Below, piece after piece: positions 1 through 9,582 of a stretch of 56,643 bases of DNA. The translations under genes were made by a program, and so were the position numbers. Position 1 is the first letter of the stretch; the number at the start of each line of letters is the position of its first letter. The DNA is from Candidatus Peregrinibacteria bacterium GW2011_GWC2_39_14 (lineage in GTDB: Bacteria > Patescibacteriota > Gracilibacteria > UBA1369 > UBA12463), in assembly GCA_000993595.1 (NCBI GenBank), contig LBWJ01000015.1:1-56643 (forward strand), given 5' to 3'. Below the pieces are notes generated by a model. That model did not search any database, was not told where the DNA came from, and was given only the letters and a program-made list of their open reading frames with translations.

Positions 1-1
1 T

Positions 2-349
2 CCACAAGAGAACGCAAAAAGATATATACCCGCAAAAATAAAACAACACGCACTATCAAAAACTAACAACACATGCGCATTCCCCGGCTGCACAAAAGAG
101 TATAAATATCTTCACCACACCTGGAGATTCGCACTCACAAAAACGCATGATCCGGACAGCCTCATTCCTCTTTGCAAGGCGCATGAACACCTCGTTCACG
201 CAGGCTTGATTGAAAACGAAGATTTGCCGCCAGAAAACTGGAAAATCAAACTTGAAACAGATAAAAACAGCGAAAAATGGCAAAAAGTGGATAAGTGGGT
301 GGCGGGATATTACACGGGAAAAAGCAAAGGAAATCGCGTCGGACCATAA
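2..349 (+). CDS. HNH endonuclease, C-terminal part (5' end outside window)
   Basis: An open frame enters from the left edge and stops at TAA 347-349, giving 115 residues. It contains a zinc-type HNH core: 'CAFPGC', then 'YLHHTWRF', then 'PLCKAHEHL', so the Cys pair, the His-His and the Cys-x2-His are all present. HNH domains cut DNA with one metal ion and occur in mobile-element, restriction and intron-type nucleases. The segment is closely related, at DNA and protein level, to 33030-33357 in the same window, where the N-terminal half is also visible (gene 32438-33360). The start lies outside the window, so full length and intactness cannot be judged. Family assignment is confident; the biological role is unknown. 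Confidence 0.75.
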   Translation, partial: PQENAKRYIPAKIKQHALSKTNNTCAFPGCTKEYKYLHHTWRFALTKTHDPDSLIPLCKAHEHLVHAGLIENEDLPPENWKIKLETDKNSEKWQKVDKWVAGYYTGKSKGNRVGP

Positions 350-410
350 GCCGGGCGCTAAACTTGGGTGACAAATTAGGTTTCAAGATAGGTCGCGCCC
401 TCGGATTCAT

Positions 411-439
411 TTGATTTTTAACGCATTTTCTGCTAAAAT
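411..439 (+). promoter_or_regulatory. sigma-70-like promoter for the pilin/PKD operon
   Basis: TTGATT (411-416), a 17-nt spacer, then TAAAAT (434-439) preceded by TG as an extended -10. The expected start of transcription is near 446, about 15 nt before the ATG at 461. The block 'cgcatttt-tgctaaaatat' recurs downstream of the second HNH gene (33397-33425). Confidence 0.6.
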
Positions 440-460
440 ATATAAATATAAATAAAAAAA

Positions 461-1420
461 ATGAAGGCAAAACAAAAACTAATAGCTAAATTTTTTATTG
501 CAAGCGCTTGCGCGGTCATTATTTTTGGCCTTCTGCCGAGCTTTGCAAGCGCTGCTACCAAACCAGGCTTGCCTTTGGACGACAAAAACTACAACACTGA
601 ATTGATTGCTCCAAAAGGTGAAACAGCTAAAGCCAAAATCGAATCCGCTCTCGGCATCGGCGATAACGCTCAAGGTGGCATACTCTACGTTGTAAAAAAC
701 ATCATCACCGCACTCGCGGTTTTGCTTATTATCATCTCAGCTGTGCGCATTTTGACAGCAGGCGGCGATGAAGAAGTTATAAAAAAACAGACAAAACAAA
801 TCATGTATTCGATCGGCGGACTTGTGCTCATCAGTCTTTCCGGCGATCTTTGGAAGGTATTTGATTTCAGCCAAGGCGGCATGCTAAAAGATCCAACGCA
901 AATGATAAAAAGCGTGACTTGGTTTAATCGTGAAACGCAGATTGTAATCACGTTCTTCAAATATTTGATTGGCGGTGTCGCTATATTCCAGATGATCGCA
1001 AGCGGACTCCATTTGATCACGATGGAAGACCCGGCCAAAGTTGAAGAAGATAAAAAAAAGCTTATGTATGGCGCAGGTGGTTTGATTTTGATCGTCATGT
1101 CAAATACGATAATTGATAAAATTTTCTACAAACTTGATATAACAAAATATACAGGTACAACAGGCGTTATGCCGGCAATTGATGCAATGGCCGGTTTAAA
1201 AGAAATTGTTGGAATAACCAATTTTGTAGTTGCTATTTTGGGCCCGCTTTGCGTTTTGGCCCTTATTGCAGGCGCGATCATGTATGTGGTTTCCGGTGGA
1301 GCGGAAGAAAAAACTAAACAAGCCACAAGAGTTATTACAGCAGCGGCAATTGGAATAGTTATCGTATATGGCGCATTTGCCATCGTATCAACCGTAATAG
1401 CACGTAAATTCACAGGATGA
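461..1420 (+). CDS. membrane protein of three concatenated T4SS-pilin (VirB2/TrbC-like) units
   Basis: 319 residues. A signal peptide (about 1-31, ending 'SFASAA') is followed by three similar units at about 66-130, 150-225 and 245-318. Each has one hydrophobic helix, a short polar turn with a Gly-Gly/Asp-Glu and Lys-rich stretch ('AGGDEEVIKKQTKQ', 'SGGAEEKTKQATRV'), and a second hydrophobic helix. That is the two-helix layout of VirB2/TrbC pilins, seen in Patescibacteria as 'T4SS pilin' proteins, but here repeated three times in one chain. VirB2 proteins form conjugation pili; a concatemer may build a fixed assembly instead. The stop overlaps the next start (ATGA), so the two genes are translationally coupled. 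No Shine-Dalgarno is seen. The fold assignment is from pattern, not a search. Confidence 0.7.
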   Translation: MKAKQKLIAKFFIASACAVIIFGLLPSFASAATKPGLPLDDKNYNTELIAPKGETAKAKIESALGIGDNAQGGILYVVKNIITALAVLLIIISAVRILTAGGDEEVIKKQTKQIMYSIGGLVLISLSGDLWKVFDFSQGGMLKDPTQMIKSVTWFNRETQIVITFFKYLIGGVAIFQMIASGLHLITMEDPAKVEEDKKKLMYGAGGLILIVMSNTIIDKIFYKLDITKYTGTTGVMPAIDAMAGLKEIVGITNFVVAILGPLCVLALIAGAIMYVVSGGAEEKTKQATRVITAAAIGIVIVYGAFAIVSTVIARKFTG

Positions 1421-2346
1421 AAAAACTATTAGCAACATCAGCATTAATCTTCATGTTTATGATCCCATTGTTTGGGATTTCAATTGCGCATGCGCAAACT
1501 CCATCTGCCGGATTGGGTGCGGTTGGGGACGTTTTGAAAGGCAAAAATGCCGGAACGCAAAACGAAATTTTGCACGCTGAATCTTCAACCGAAGATGGCG
1601 CAAGCGAGATTACAAGCACAATCCTTTACCTTGCTGATTACATCAAATATTTTGTAGGTGGAATCGCGGTTATCATGATTATTTACGCTGGTGCAAGGCT
1701 TATAATCGCAGGCAAAGATTCGGAAAAAGAGGCGGAAGCTTCCAAAAAAACAATATTTTACGCAATACTATCGATAATTATAATTATCCTTGCGGATACT
1801 CTTGTAAGAAAAGTATTTTTTGGAGAATATGGCGAAGCATTTAGAAATCAGGGAAGTGCAGAATTTTTCGCACAAGAAGGTGCGGAACAGATTCGCGGAC
1901 TTTATAACTTTGCCGAGTATTTTGTTGGAGCAATTGCAATTTTAACGATCATCATAAATGGCGTAAGAATTGCAATGAGCTTTGGGGACGAAGATGGCAA
2001 GAAAAAAGCAATTCAAAGAATTTTATGGTCATTCGCAGGGTTAATACTTGTTGGAGTTTCCGAATTTGTTGTCAAAGACATTCTCTTTCCACAAATAGGA
2101 ACTAAACTTCCTGCAATTGACAAAGCAACAACTTTGCTTAAAGGCATGACTAATTTCGCGTCAGCGTTCATCGCAACAGCAGCATTTGTTATGCTTCTTT
2201 ACTCGGGATATATGTACGTTATTGGAGGCGCTGATCCGGATAGTGCCGGAAAAGCCAAAAAAGCTCTTGCAGCGGCGATCATTGGACTTGTCTTAGCAGC
2301 AGGATCGTATGCTATAGTCAACACTGTATTTAGTATAAGTAATTAA
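1417..2346 (+). CDS. second triple T4SS-pilin-unit membrane protein
   Basis: 309 residues and a paralogue of the preceding gene. A signal peptide (1-26, ending 'AHA') is followed by three two-helix units at about 65-135, 165-225 and 240-306, each with a charged turn between helices ('AGKDSEKEAEASKK', 'FGDEDGKKKAIQR', 'GGADPDSAGKAKKA'). The third unit ends in 'GLVLAAGSYAIVNTVF', very like the end of the pilin unit in the next gene ('GLIIVMGSYAIVNTLL'). The start overlaps the upstream stop by four bases. Secreted and membrane-embedded, probably a structural partner of 461-1420; which one forms a filament, if any, cannot be told. Confidence 0.7.
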   Translation: MKKLLATSALIFMFMIPLFGISIAHAQTPSAGLGAVGDVLKGKNAGTQNEILHAESSTEDGASEITSTILYLADYIKYFVGGIAVIMIIYAGARLIIAGKDSEKEAEASKKTIFYAILSIIIIILADTLVRKVFFGEYGEAFRNQGSAEFFAQEGAEQIRGLYNFAEYFVGAIAILTIIINGVRIAMSFGDEDGKKKAIQRILWSFAGLILVGVSEFVVKDILFPQIGTKLPAIDKATTLLKGMTNFASAFIATAAFVMLLYSGYMYVIGGADPDSAGKAKKALAAAIIGLVLAAGSYAIVNTVFSISN

Positions 2347-2357
2347 CATAAACAAAA

Positions 2358-5300
2358 ATGAAAAAAATCATAACTCTGAGTCTCGGACTTGTAATCGCAG
2401 CCACGTGCTTTTTTAGTGCTGGCAATTTGGCAAATGCCGGCGTAAAAGACACGTTATGTAGTATACCGGGAGCTTCGTGTGACGATGCAAATAGCGGCTC
2501 ATTTACAAACTTTGAAGGCGGACTCCAAGCTCCATCGGAAGCGGGTTATGATGAGTCGCTCACACAGGTTACTTCAGCAAGAGAATTTATTATTAAAGTT
2601 GTTAATTTCGCGCTCGGATTTCTTGGATTGATAGCCGTAGTAATAATCATTTATGGAGGTATTAGATACGTTACATCTGCAGGTGAAAACGATGGCGTTG
2701 AAAAGGGCAAAAAAAGCATTATGTATGCGGCTCTTGGTCTCATCATAGTGATGGGATCATATGCAATCGTCAATACACTTTTAAAGGCTCCAGGGGGCAC
2801 GGATCAGGCTTTAGGTGGCGCGACAATGCAAACCGAAACGCAACAAATGGTTGTTTTCTCGATTGATGAATTGAAGCATATCCCAACCGCATTAATTAAG
2901 GCTTATATAGCATATAGCCAAAATCAGACCGATTTCTTGGCTCTTGATCAAGGTATTTCGCAAGTTTGGGATACGAATTTTGAATTTACTACGGATTCAG
3001 AAATAAAAAAGACACTTGTTGATGCGATGAAAGGCGTTCCGGGCGCAAAAGAGAAATTAGCAAGTTTTAAAAACATAAAAGTTGCATTGGTTTCAGACAT
3101 GCAAAGCGCACTTTCCGCTATGGAAACAGGAATTCAAAGTGCAAAAAACAGACTTGCGGAAATTGCAATGCGCACATCAAAATATTCAGCCCTTCAAGAT
3201 AGAATTGCGCAATTTGGCATATATACGACTTCATGGCTTGTAGAAAAGAGATCTAAGTCGTCAGGGATTTCAAGGAATGCGGAATGTATTGAGGGGTGTG
3301 ATGAGTTGGACTTATTTTTAGAGACTCTCTATAAAGATTGGGAAGATTTAACAGCTTATTTGCTTAATGGCACAGATGGTACTGCTCCACCAAGAATAAC
3401 CGATAAAGACGCAAAATTTATGACAATTAGCTTTGCCGTAATGAAGCAAGGTAATGAGAAAACTTTTGACTCTACAGTCGATAAGATTAAAGAAGCCCTT
3501 AAGGACCTTGAAGCTTCAACGCAAGGAGTTGCCGGAGTTTCAGATATAGAAAGTAGTTTTAAAAGTCTTGATTCAGAGATGGAGGAATTAAAGGGCATGA
3601 AAGACGACCCATCGGTTGTTAAAGAAAAAATAATCGGGATCGTAAAGCTAATAACCACTCTTCAGAAAACTCTCTCTTCTATACAATTTGTGGAAGTGCA
3701 TTTATCAGCCGATCAAACCGAAGGTAATGCGCCATTGATTGTTAATTTCAATACTCAAGGATCAAAAGATCCGTCTGGACAGTCGATAAAGAATGACAAT
3801 GTTGAATGGGACTTGGACGGGGACGGTCAGTTCAATGTTAAAGCAGCAAGTTCAAATTGCGAAGAGAGTAAAAAGCAAAGTGCAACATGTATATATTCAG
3901 ATCCGGGCACATATAGGATCGCAGCAAAAATAAAAAGCTCAAAATCTGAAACAATTGCATCGGGAAAAGCTTATATAACAGTTAAGGTTTTGCCTCCAAA
4001 AGCAAAAATAAAACTTCATGCATTTCCAAAAATCGCAGGAGTAGAAAAGGACGTTACAATTATGGAATATAACGAAGATGGATTCTTGATTGTTAATAAG
4101 CCGGGCATGCAAGTCACGCTTACGCAGGCAAAAAACGGGATTACTTTTGATTCAACCGGAACATCTTCTTCAAATGCATCAGGAGAATCCGGAACTGCGG
4201 ATACAATTCAAAGCGTCAGATGGGATTTTGGAGATGGATCAGATATTGTTGAAGGTGAATTCACTGCTAATTCAAGAGTGGAGAATCATTATTATAACAA
4301 TATAGGTAGCTATACTGTGAAGTTTGAAGTTACAGATAAAAAAGGCATTAGAGATAGAAAAGTCTTTGTCGTGACGGTTGCAAGCATAGCATCATTGATT
4401 GATATTATGCCGGAGCCTGTGGGTAAAACAGGAGAAAATTTTACGTTTGATGGCAAGAATTCATCAAGCGATAATGGTCAAATTTCAAAATACGAATGGA
4501 CAATTACGCCGAGTGATTCGGAAGCAATTTCAGTAGTAGACCCTTTAATCACGAAAAAATTTGTGAAGCCGGGTTTGTATTTTGTTAACTTGAGGGTCTC
4601 GGATACAACGGGCGCTCAAGCAACGTCTAAGCAGGAAGTTAAAATCGAATCATTTCCGCCAATCGCAAAATTTTCTTATATAAATGGCAAAGTTGTTCAA
4701 CCTGCAATCATAAATTTTGATGCAACTCGCACATACGATCCGGATGGCGTAAATAAAGACATCACTTATCTTTGGAAAATTGAAGGCGACGCAAAGGATT
4801 ATAAAATAATTACAGGTGATGAAAAATCACCAAAGATGACGGTTAAATTTGAGAATCTTAACAATTATAAAGTCACTTTAAATGTTGCCGATAAAAACGA
4901 ACCTGAAAAAACAACAGTTGAAGAAAAAGAAGTTCCAATAACAAGTCTTCTTGATATTGCGTGGGCGGATAAAGTTAATACGGATTCCGCGAGCTTGGAT
5001 GATAAAGGCGAGGCACAGGCAAAGTTTGAAGCATTAAGTGAGCACGCGACAAATTATGATTTTGATTTTGGAGACGGAGAAACTGAAAGTGGTATGCCTA
5101 CAAGTGGGAAAATAGACGCTTCACATGTATACAAAAAATCAGGAGTGTTCCAGGTGAGAGTAGTTGTTTCTGACGATGAGGGAAACAAAAATTCACTTAC
5201 AAGAAGAATCATAATTGGTGGTTCAAAAAAACCAATTGCAGTAGTTAAACTTTTGGTTAACAGCGAAGAGGTTGATGTAAATAATTCAATTGAAGTCAGC

Positions 5301-7130
5301 AAAAAAGACGTTCTTACGTTCGACGCAACGGGCTCTATAAATACAAATGGCTCAAAAAGCGGACTTAAATATCAATGGGATTTCGGCGATGGTAAAAAGA
5401 GCACGAAAGACATCGCGACTTATACATATAAAGAGCTCACAAAAAAACCAAATGACGTTACCCTGAAGATCACGAGCTCTTCAGACGCAACCGCTTCCGC
5501 AACAGATACTTTAAAAGTTTCAGTTATAAGCATGAAGCCGGAAGCAAAGTCGTTGATTGCAGTTCCGGAAGGCGCGACACTAAAAACTCCGCTTAGAGTT
5601 AACGTTGCTATGATCGAGCCTTCAGATGCAGACGGCAGGGTTGTGAGCTATAAATGGTGGTATTTCGATATAAATAATCCGGAAGATAAGTTGGGCGAAC
5701 AAATCACAACAAGTAATTCAACGATGATTACAGTTGGTACTCGAGGGAATGAAGGCGATACATATAAATATAAATTTGCAGGTTCTTTAACGGATGATAA
5801 CAATCAAGAAGTTTTGCTTGAAGATTTACTTGGCACGGATTCTCTCCCAACTCTTGATATTGCAAATGGCCCAAATAAATCGCCGATTGCAAAATTTTCA
5901 GCAGACAAAACGAACGTAAAAATGGGCGAATCAATTACATTTTCAAGTTCATCCACTGATCCGGATGGAAAAATCACTATCTATATATGGGATACGGATG
6001 GAACAGGTTTTGCAGGCAAGGAGCAATCAACAAAAGCATCCACGACAGTAAAATACGACAAGCCAATTCCGGGAGGAGTGAGCGTTAGATTGAAAGTCAT
6101 TGATAATAATTTTGGAGAAACGGTTTCAGATCCGATCACGGTTTATGTTACATCAAAGGCAAAGGCTCCAAAAGCCGCGTTTACATACGTTCAAGAAACG
6201 GGCACAAAAAACGTAACATTCAAAAATAATTCTGCGGCAGATACGGAGAATGGCGCAACGATTGCAAAATATATTTGGGATTTTGATACGATTTCTTCAT
6301 ATCAAACTGCGGATTCTGATGGCGACGGTAAAAAAGATAATGATACGGATTCAGCAGAAACAAATCCAAAACATTCATATTCCGCATATAGCACTTATTA
6401 TGTGAAATTAACAGTTGTCGATAGCTTTGGAAGCGAGACAAAAGTAACAAATCCGGTTGAAATTAAAGGTGTGGCTATAAGCTATAGCACCGGCGGAAGC
6501 ACGGGCGGAACCGTTGTTGGTGGCGCGGGAACAACTGCGGGCGGCACTGGTGGTGCTGGCACAAGTACCGGCACAGGCACAAGTTCAGGAGGATTTGGAC
6601 TAGGCGGCGGCAATCCCGGCATCAGTTTTGGCAATATAGTCACAAGCGGCAATTCGGTTACGAACTCATCGTTTGTTTTGAAAATTGCAACAACGCCGGC
6701 TACAGAAGTTGATAACAAAATTCATCTTTCAGGCGCAACGGGCGTCGCGAAATTTGATTTCTCGGGCTCAACAGGGGATATAGTAAAAATAGTTGTTGAT
6801 AAAAACGTTTATTTTGATTCGGACAACAATGGATTGAAAGACGATGATGCGAATTTCCAGACAACAAATAAAGCAAATTATTATCAATCAAGTTTTGATT
6901 CTGCGTGGGGAAAAACTGCTGTAAAAATAACGGCATATAGTAAGACGGGCACGCAAGATTCGATTATAAAAGAAATAGTTTTTGATTCATTGACAAGCGC
7001 CGGTGCAAACAATGTTTTTGTTGTCCCGGGTAGCGCTGAATTATACGCCGCACTTGCCGGAATGTTTGGATTTGGTATATTAAGTGCGAAAGCAATAAAA
7101 AGAAAACGTTCAAAGCATATTAAAAAATAA
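2358..7130 (+). CDS. giant pilin-PKD fusion surface protein
   Basis: 1590 residues. A signal peptide (1-27) is followed by one T4SS-pilin unit (about 75-137), a helical region (to about 440) and roughly nine PKD-like beta domains, recognised by 'WDFGDG' or variants near residues 482, 620, 711, 804, 900, 1005, 1097, 1208 and 1303. After about 1370 comes a Gly/Thr/Ser-rich linker, then a domain with an Asp-rich 'DSDNNGLKDDD' calcium-type loop. The chain ends in a hydrophobic segment and a strongly basic tail ('KAIKRKRSKHIKK'), so it is anchored at its C-terminus. PKD domains usually act as extracellular spacers or adhesion modules. It lies 11 nt after the second pilin gene. The C-terminal 'GSAELYAALAGMFGFG' resembles the TGPE endings at 9583-15272. 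Confidence 0.75.
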   Translation: MKKIITLSLGLVIAATCFFSAGNLANAGVKDTLCSIPGASCDDANSGSFTNFEGGLQAPSEAGYDESLTQVTSAREFIIKVVNFALGFLGLIAVVIIIYGGIRYVTSAGENDGVEKGKKSIMYAALGLIIVMGSYAIVNTLLKAPGGTDQALGGATMQTETQQMVVFSIDELKHIPTALIKAYIAYSQNQTDFLALDQGISQVWDTNFEFTTDSEIKKTLVDAMKGVPGAKEKLASFKNIKVALVSDMQSALSAMETGIQSAKNRLAEIAMRTSKYSALQDRIAQFGIYTTSWLVEKRSKSSGISRNAECIEGCDELDLFLETLYKDWEDLTAYLLNGTDGTAPPRITDKDAKFMTISFAVMKQGNEKTFDSTVDKIKEALKDLEASTQGVAGVSDIESSFKSLDSEMEELKGMKDDPSVVKEKIIGIVKLITTLQKTLSSIQFVEVHLSADQTEGNAPLIVNFNTQGSKDPSGQSIKNDNVEWDLDGDGQFNVKAASSNCEESKKQSATCIYSDPGTYRIAAKIKSSKSETIASGKAYITVKVLPPKAKIKLHAFPKIAGVEKDVTIMEYNEDGFLIVNKPGMQVTLTQAKNGITFDSTGTSSSNASGESGTADTIQSVRWDFGDGSDIVEGEFTANSRVENHYYNNIGSYTVKFEVTDKKGIRDRKVFVVTVASIASLIDIMPEPVGKTGENFTFDGKNSSSDNGQISKYEWTITPSDSEAISVVDPLITKKFVKPGLYFVNLRVSDTTGAQATSKQEVKIESFPPIAKFSYINGKVVQPAIINFDATRTYDPDGVNKDITYLWKIEGDAKDYKIITGDEKSPKMTVKFENLNNYKVTLNVADKNEPEKTTVEEKEVPITSLLDIAWADKVNTDSASLDDKGEAQAKFEALSEHATNYDFDFGDGETESGMPTSGKIDASHVYKKSGVFQVRVVVSDDEGNKNSLTRRIIIGGSKKPIAVVKLLVNSEEVDVNNSIEVSKKDVLTFDATGSINTNGSKSGLKYQWDFGDGKKSTKDIATYTYKELTKKPNDVTLKITSSSDATASATDTLKVSVISMKPEAKSLIAVPEGATLKTPLRVNVAMIEPSDADGRVVSYKWWYFDINNPEDKLGEQITTSNSTMITVGTRGNEGDTYKYKFAGSLTDDNNQEVLLEDLLGTDSLPTLDIANGPNKSPIAKFSADKTNVKMGESITFSSSSTDPDGKITIYIWDTDGTGFAGKEQSTKASTTVKYDKPIPGGVSVRLKVIDNNFGETVSDPITVYVTSKAKAPKAAFTYVQETGTKNVTFKNNSAADTENGATIAKYIWDFDTISSYQTADSDGDGKKDNDTDSAETNPKHSYSAYSTYYVKLTVVDSFGSETKVTNPVEIKGVAISYSTGGSTGGTVVGGAGTTAGGTGGAGTSTGTGTSSGGFGLGGGNPGISFGNIVTSGNSVTNSSFVLKIATTPATEVDNKIHLSGATGVAKFDFSGSTGDIVKIVVDKNVYFDSDNNGLKDDDANFQTTNKANYYQSSFDSAWGKTAVKITAYSKTGTQDSIIKEIVFDSLTSAGANNVFVVPGSAELYAALAGMFGFGILSAKAIKRKRSKHIKK

Positions 7131-7148
7131 TCCCTCACAAATTTTACT

Positions 7149-9437
7149 ATGGCAGATACAACTCCTCCTCAAAATTCGCAACCGGTAGCTTCGGTCACGC
7201 CAGCGCCTCAAGCGCCAGTCACAGCAACGCCTGCGCCAGTAGCGCAACCTGCGGCAACAGCGCCTGCAGCAACGCCTGCTCAAACATCAATTCCGGTTGC
7301 ACCAGCACCGGGTAAAACAACCGGAACAGTAGCGGTTATGCCGCCTAAAAAATCAAGCAACAAAGTTTTGATCGGCTGTGGCGGAGGATTTGCATTCCTT
7401 ATTATACTTGCACTCGTTTTGACTTTCATATTTCTTGGAAGCCCAAGCGCAGCAAGAAGTCCTCTTGCAGAAGCCCTTGGCGTAGATCCATACACTCTTG
7501 TTACTTGGATTACAACAGCTCAAAGAATTTTCTTTGCAGTTTTATCTTTTGCATTATTTATTGCGGCGATGATCTGTATTTTCAGATTCGCAGGAACAAA
7601 AAAAGACGATCCAAATCGCAGATCAGTTGCGGCTGCAGCAGCGATTACGGCCGTCATTCTTATATTAAATTTATTTTTATGGGCAGGTTCGGAGCTATAC
7701 CTATATAGCAAGTTAAGTTCGATTCAAAAAACAATAAAGGTGGTCCCGCTTATTGCAGTTGATCCGGTGGATACAAAAAACCTTGTTGCTCCCGTAACGG
7801 TCACGTTTGACGCAACCGGTATAAAAGCTCAATTAGATAGAGCAAAGATTAACGTTATCAATTATGAATGGGATTTTGGTGACGGCGGCAAGGATAATGG
7901 TGCAAAGGTTACGCACGAATATAAGGATAAAGGCAAAGCAAATGGAGTTTTTGAAGCGGTTTTGGCCGTGAGATATAAAGATTTAACAGGAAAAGAATAT
8001 GTTGCGAGCCCAAAAGATCCAAAATCAATGGCGAAATTTGTTCAATATGAAACAGTTGGGATCACAGTCGTAAATGTGAAACCGATCGTTGATATTAAGG
8101 CTGATCCTGAAAAAGGTGAAGCTCCTTTGCTCGTTAATTTTGATGCATCAGGTTCAAAAGATGATGGCAAAATTGTGAGCTATGCATGGGATTTTGAAGG
8201 TACGGAAGAAGCACGTCTTTTTACGGATTCGGTAAATCAAATTACAACTCACAACTTCATAAAAGTTGGTGAATATACAGTCAAATTAAAGGTTATAGAT
8301 AACGAAAACGGTGAGACAATCGCCGAGAAAAAAATCATTGTGGAAGAGGCAAAAACACCACGGCCATCAATAAAAGTCCAAGCGGAAGCAAACGGAAAAT
8401 TTATCGCCGGAAAAGTCTATTTATTCGATGGCAGTGAATCAACTTCACCAGCCGGAAAAATCCAAAAATATGAATGGGATTTTGGCGATGGCACAAAAGC
8501 GTCATCAGCAATGATAAGCCATTCGTTTGCGCAAACAGGTGACTATAACGTTTCTTTGAAGATTACAGATAGCACAAAATTAACAGGCGAACTTTCACAA
8601 AAAGTAACAGTTGCAGGTGCGCCAAAAGCCCCTGTCGCGATTATCAAAACAACTCCTGCAAAAGTTTCAGAACAAGCAAAAACACTTGAAGGAAAACTTC
8701 CTTTTGAAGTGGATTTTGACGCAAGTTCAAGCACGGATCAGGATAACAACATCACGGAATATAAATGGGATTTTGGAGACAGCTCGGCAAGCGAGTTCGG
8801 CCCAACGGCAAAGCATTCTTATGAAAAAGAAGGCACTTTCAAGGCTGTTTTAACAATCAAAGATGCGGATAATAGCGAATCGACCGCAACGCTTCAAATA
8901 GTTGTAAAGCCGGCTGGAGTTCAGGCAAAAATTGATGCAGATAAGGTTTCCGGAGCTACGCCTTTGAGTGTTAGTTTTGATGCATCAGGCTCAACTTATA
9001 AAAATGGCCAGATTATTTCTTATGAATGGAATTTTGGAGATGGTACACCAAAACGTCTTGATACTGCAAAATTGACTTATAAATATGCAAAAATAGGCAC
9101 ATTCACGGCAACGGTGACGGCAATTGGCGCTGATAATACCAGAGATATGGCACAAGTCCTGATTACAGTCACTCCCGTGGCTTTAAAAGCATGTTTCAAT
9201 GCTACAAAACATGAAGGCCCTGCTCCATTTACGGTTGTATTCACAAGCTGTTCAACCGGCACAGTCTCAAAATTCAAGTGGGATTTAAATGGTGACGGCA
9301 ACTTTGATGACGCCACAGGTCCGGAAGTTACACATGTTTTTGATAATCCGGGGGAATATAATGTTTCTCTCGAAGTTAGCGATTTAAGTGGAGTCACAGA
9401 TACTAACAAGGATTTGATAAAAGTGCTTGCTCCGTAA
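7149..9437 (+). CDS. membrane-anchored PKD-repeat protein
   Basis: 762 residues. The N-terminus (1-70) is Pro/Ala/Thr-rich and probably cytoplasmic. Hydrophobic segments lie at about 74-97, 122-146 and 157-184; the last two are spaced like a pilin-type helical pair. About six PKD-like domains follow, marked by 'YEWDFGDG' or close variants near residues 239, 346, 440, 540, 630 and 715, the last with a calcium-type 'DLNGDGNFDD' loop. There is no signal peptide and no C-terminal anchor, so the PKD stalk is held by the N-terminal helices. It follows the pilin-PKD gene by 18 nt and is presumably in the same operon. Likely role: extracellular stalk or adhesin of the pilin apparatus. Confidence 0.7.
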   Translation: MADTTPPQNSQPVASVTPAPQAPVTATPAPVAQPAATAPAATPAQTSIPVAPAPGKTTGTVAVMPPKKSSNKVLIGCGGGFAFLIILALVLTFIFLGSPSAARSPLAEALGVDPYTLVTWITTAQRIFFAVLSFALFIAAMICIFRFAGTKKDDPNRRSVAAAAAITAVILILNLFLWAGSELYLYSKLSSIQKTIKVVPLIAVDPVDTKNLVAPVTVTFDATGIKAQLDRAKINVINYEWDFGDGGKDNGAKVTHEYKDKGKANGVFEAVLAVRYKDLTGKEYVASPKDPKSMAKFVQYETVGITVVNVKPIVDIKADPEKGEAPLLVNFDASGSKDDGKIVSYAWDFEGTEEARLFTDSVNQITTHNFIKVGEYTVKLKVIDNENGETIAEKKIIVEEAKTPRPSIKVQAEANGKFIAGKVYLFDGSESTSPAGKIQKYEWDFGDGTKASSAMISHSFAQTGDYNVSLKITDSTKLTGELSQKVTVAGAPKAPVAIIKTTPAKVSEQAKTLEGKLPFEVDFDASSSTDQDNNITEYKWDFGDSSASEFGPTAKHSYEKEGTFKAVLTIKDADNSESTATLQIVVKPAGVQAKIDADKVSGATPLSVSFDASGSTYKNGQIISYEWNFGDGTPKRLDTAKLTYKYAKIGTFTATVTAIGADNTRDMAQVLITVTPVALKACFNATKHEGPAPFTVVFTSCSTGTVSKFKWDLNGDGNFDDATGPEVTHVFDNPGEYNVSLEVSDLSGVTDTNKDLIKVLAP

Positions 9438-9444
9438 TTTCCCC

Positions 9445-9473
9445 TTAACAAACGACGAAAAATTTGATATAAT
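9445..9473 (+). promoter_or_regulatory. promoter of the TGPE-protein operon
   Basis: TTAACA (9445-9450), 17-nt spacer, consensus TATAAT (9468-9473). Transcription would begin near 9480, placing the hairpin 9486-9513 at the very 5' end of the message, about 100 nt upstream of the first ATG (9583). Confidence 0.6.
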
Positions 9474-9485
9474 ATATAGATACAA

Positions 9486-9513
9486 CGCCGTTCGCCAAAG
9501 GCGAACACAGGCG
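9486..9513 (+). repeat. triloop hairpin element with outer stem, copy 1
   Basis: Outer stem CGCC/GGCG (9486-9489 with 9510-9513) encloses a 7-bp inner stem GTTCGCC/GGCGAAC (9490-9496 with 9500-9506), an AAA triloop and a 3-nt ACA bulge on the 3' side. The same architecture is found at 31530-31555 and 55660-55687, with compensating changes in the outer stem. Here it would lie in the 5' untranslated region of the TGPE operon. Confidence 0.7.
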
Positions 9514-9582
9514 GATATGAATAAAAAGTAGTAAAACGATATTGATAAAAATAAAATAAATACAAAAATAAAAAACTAAAAA

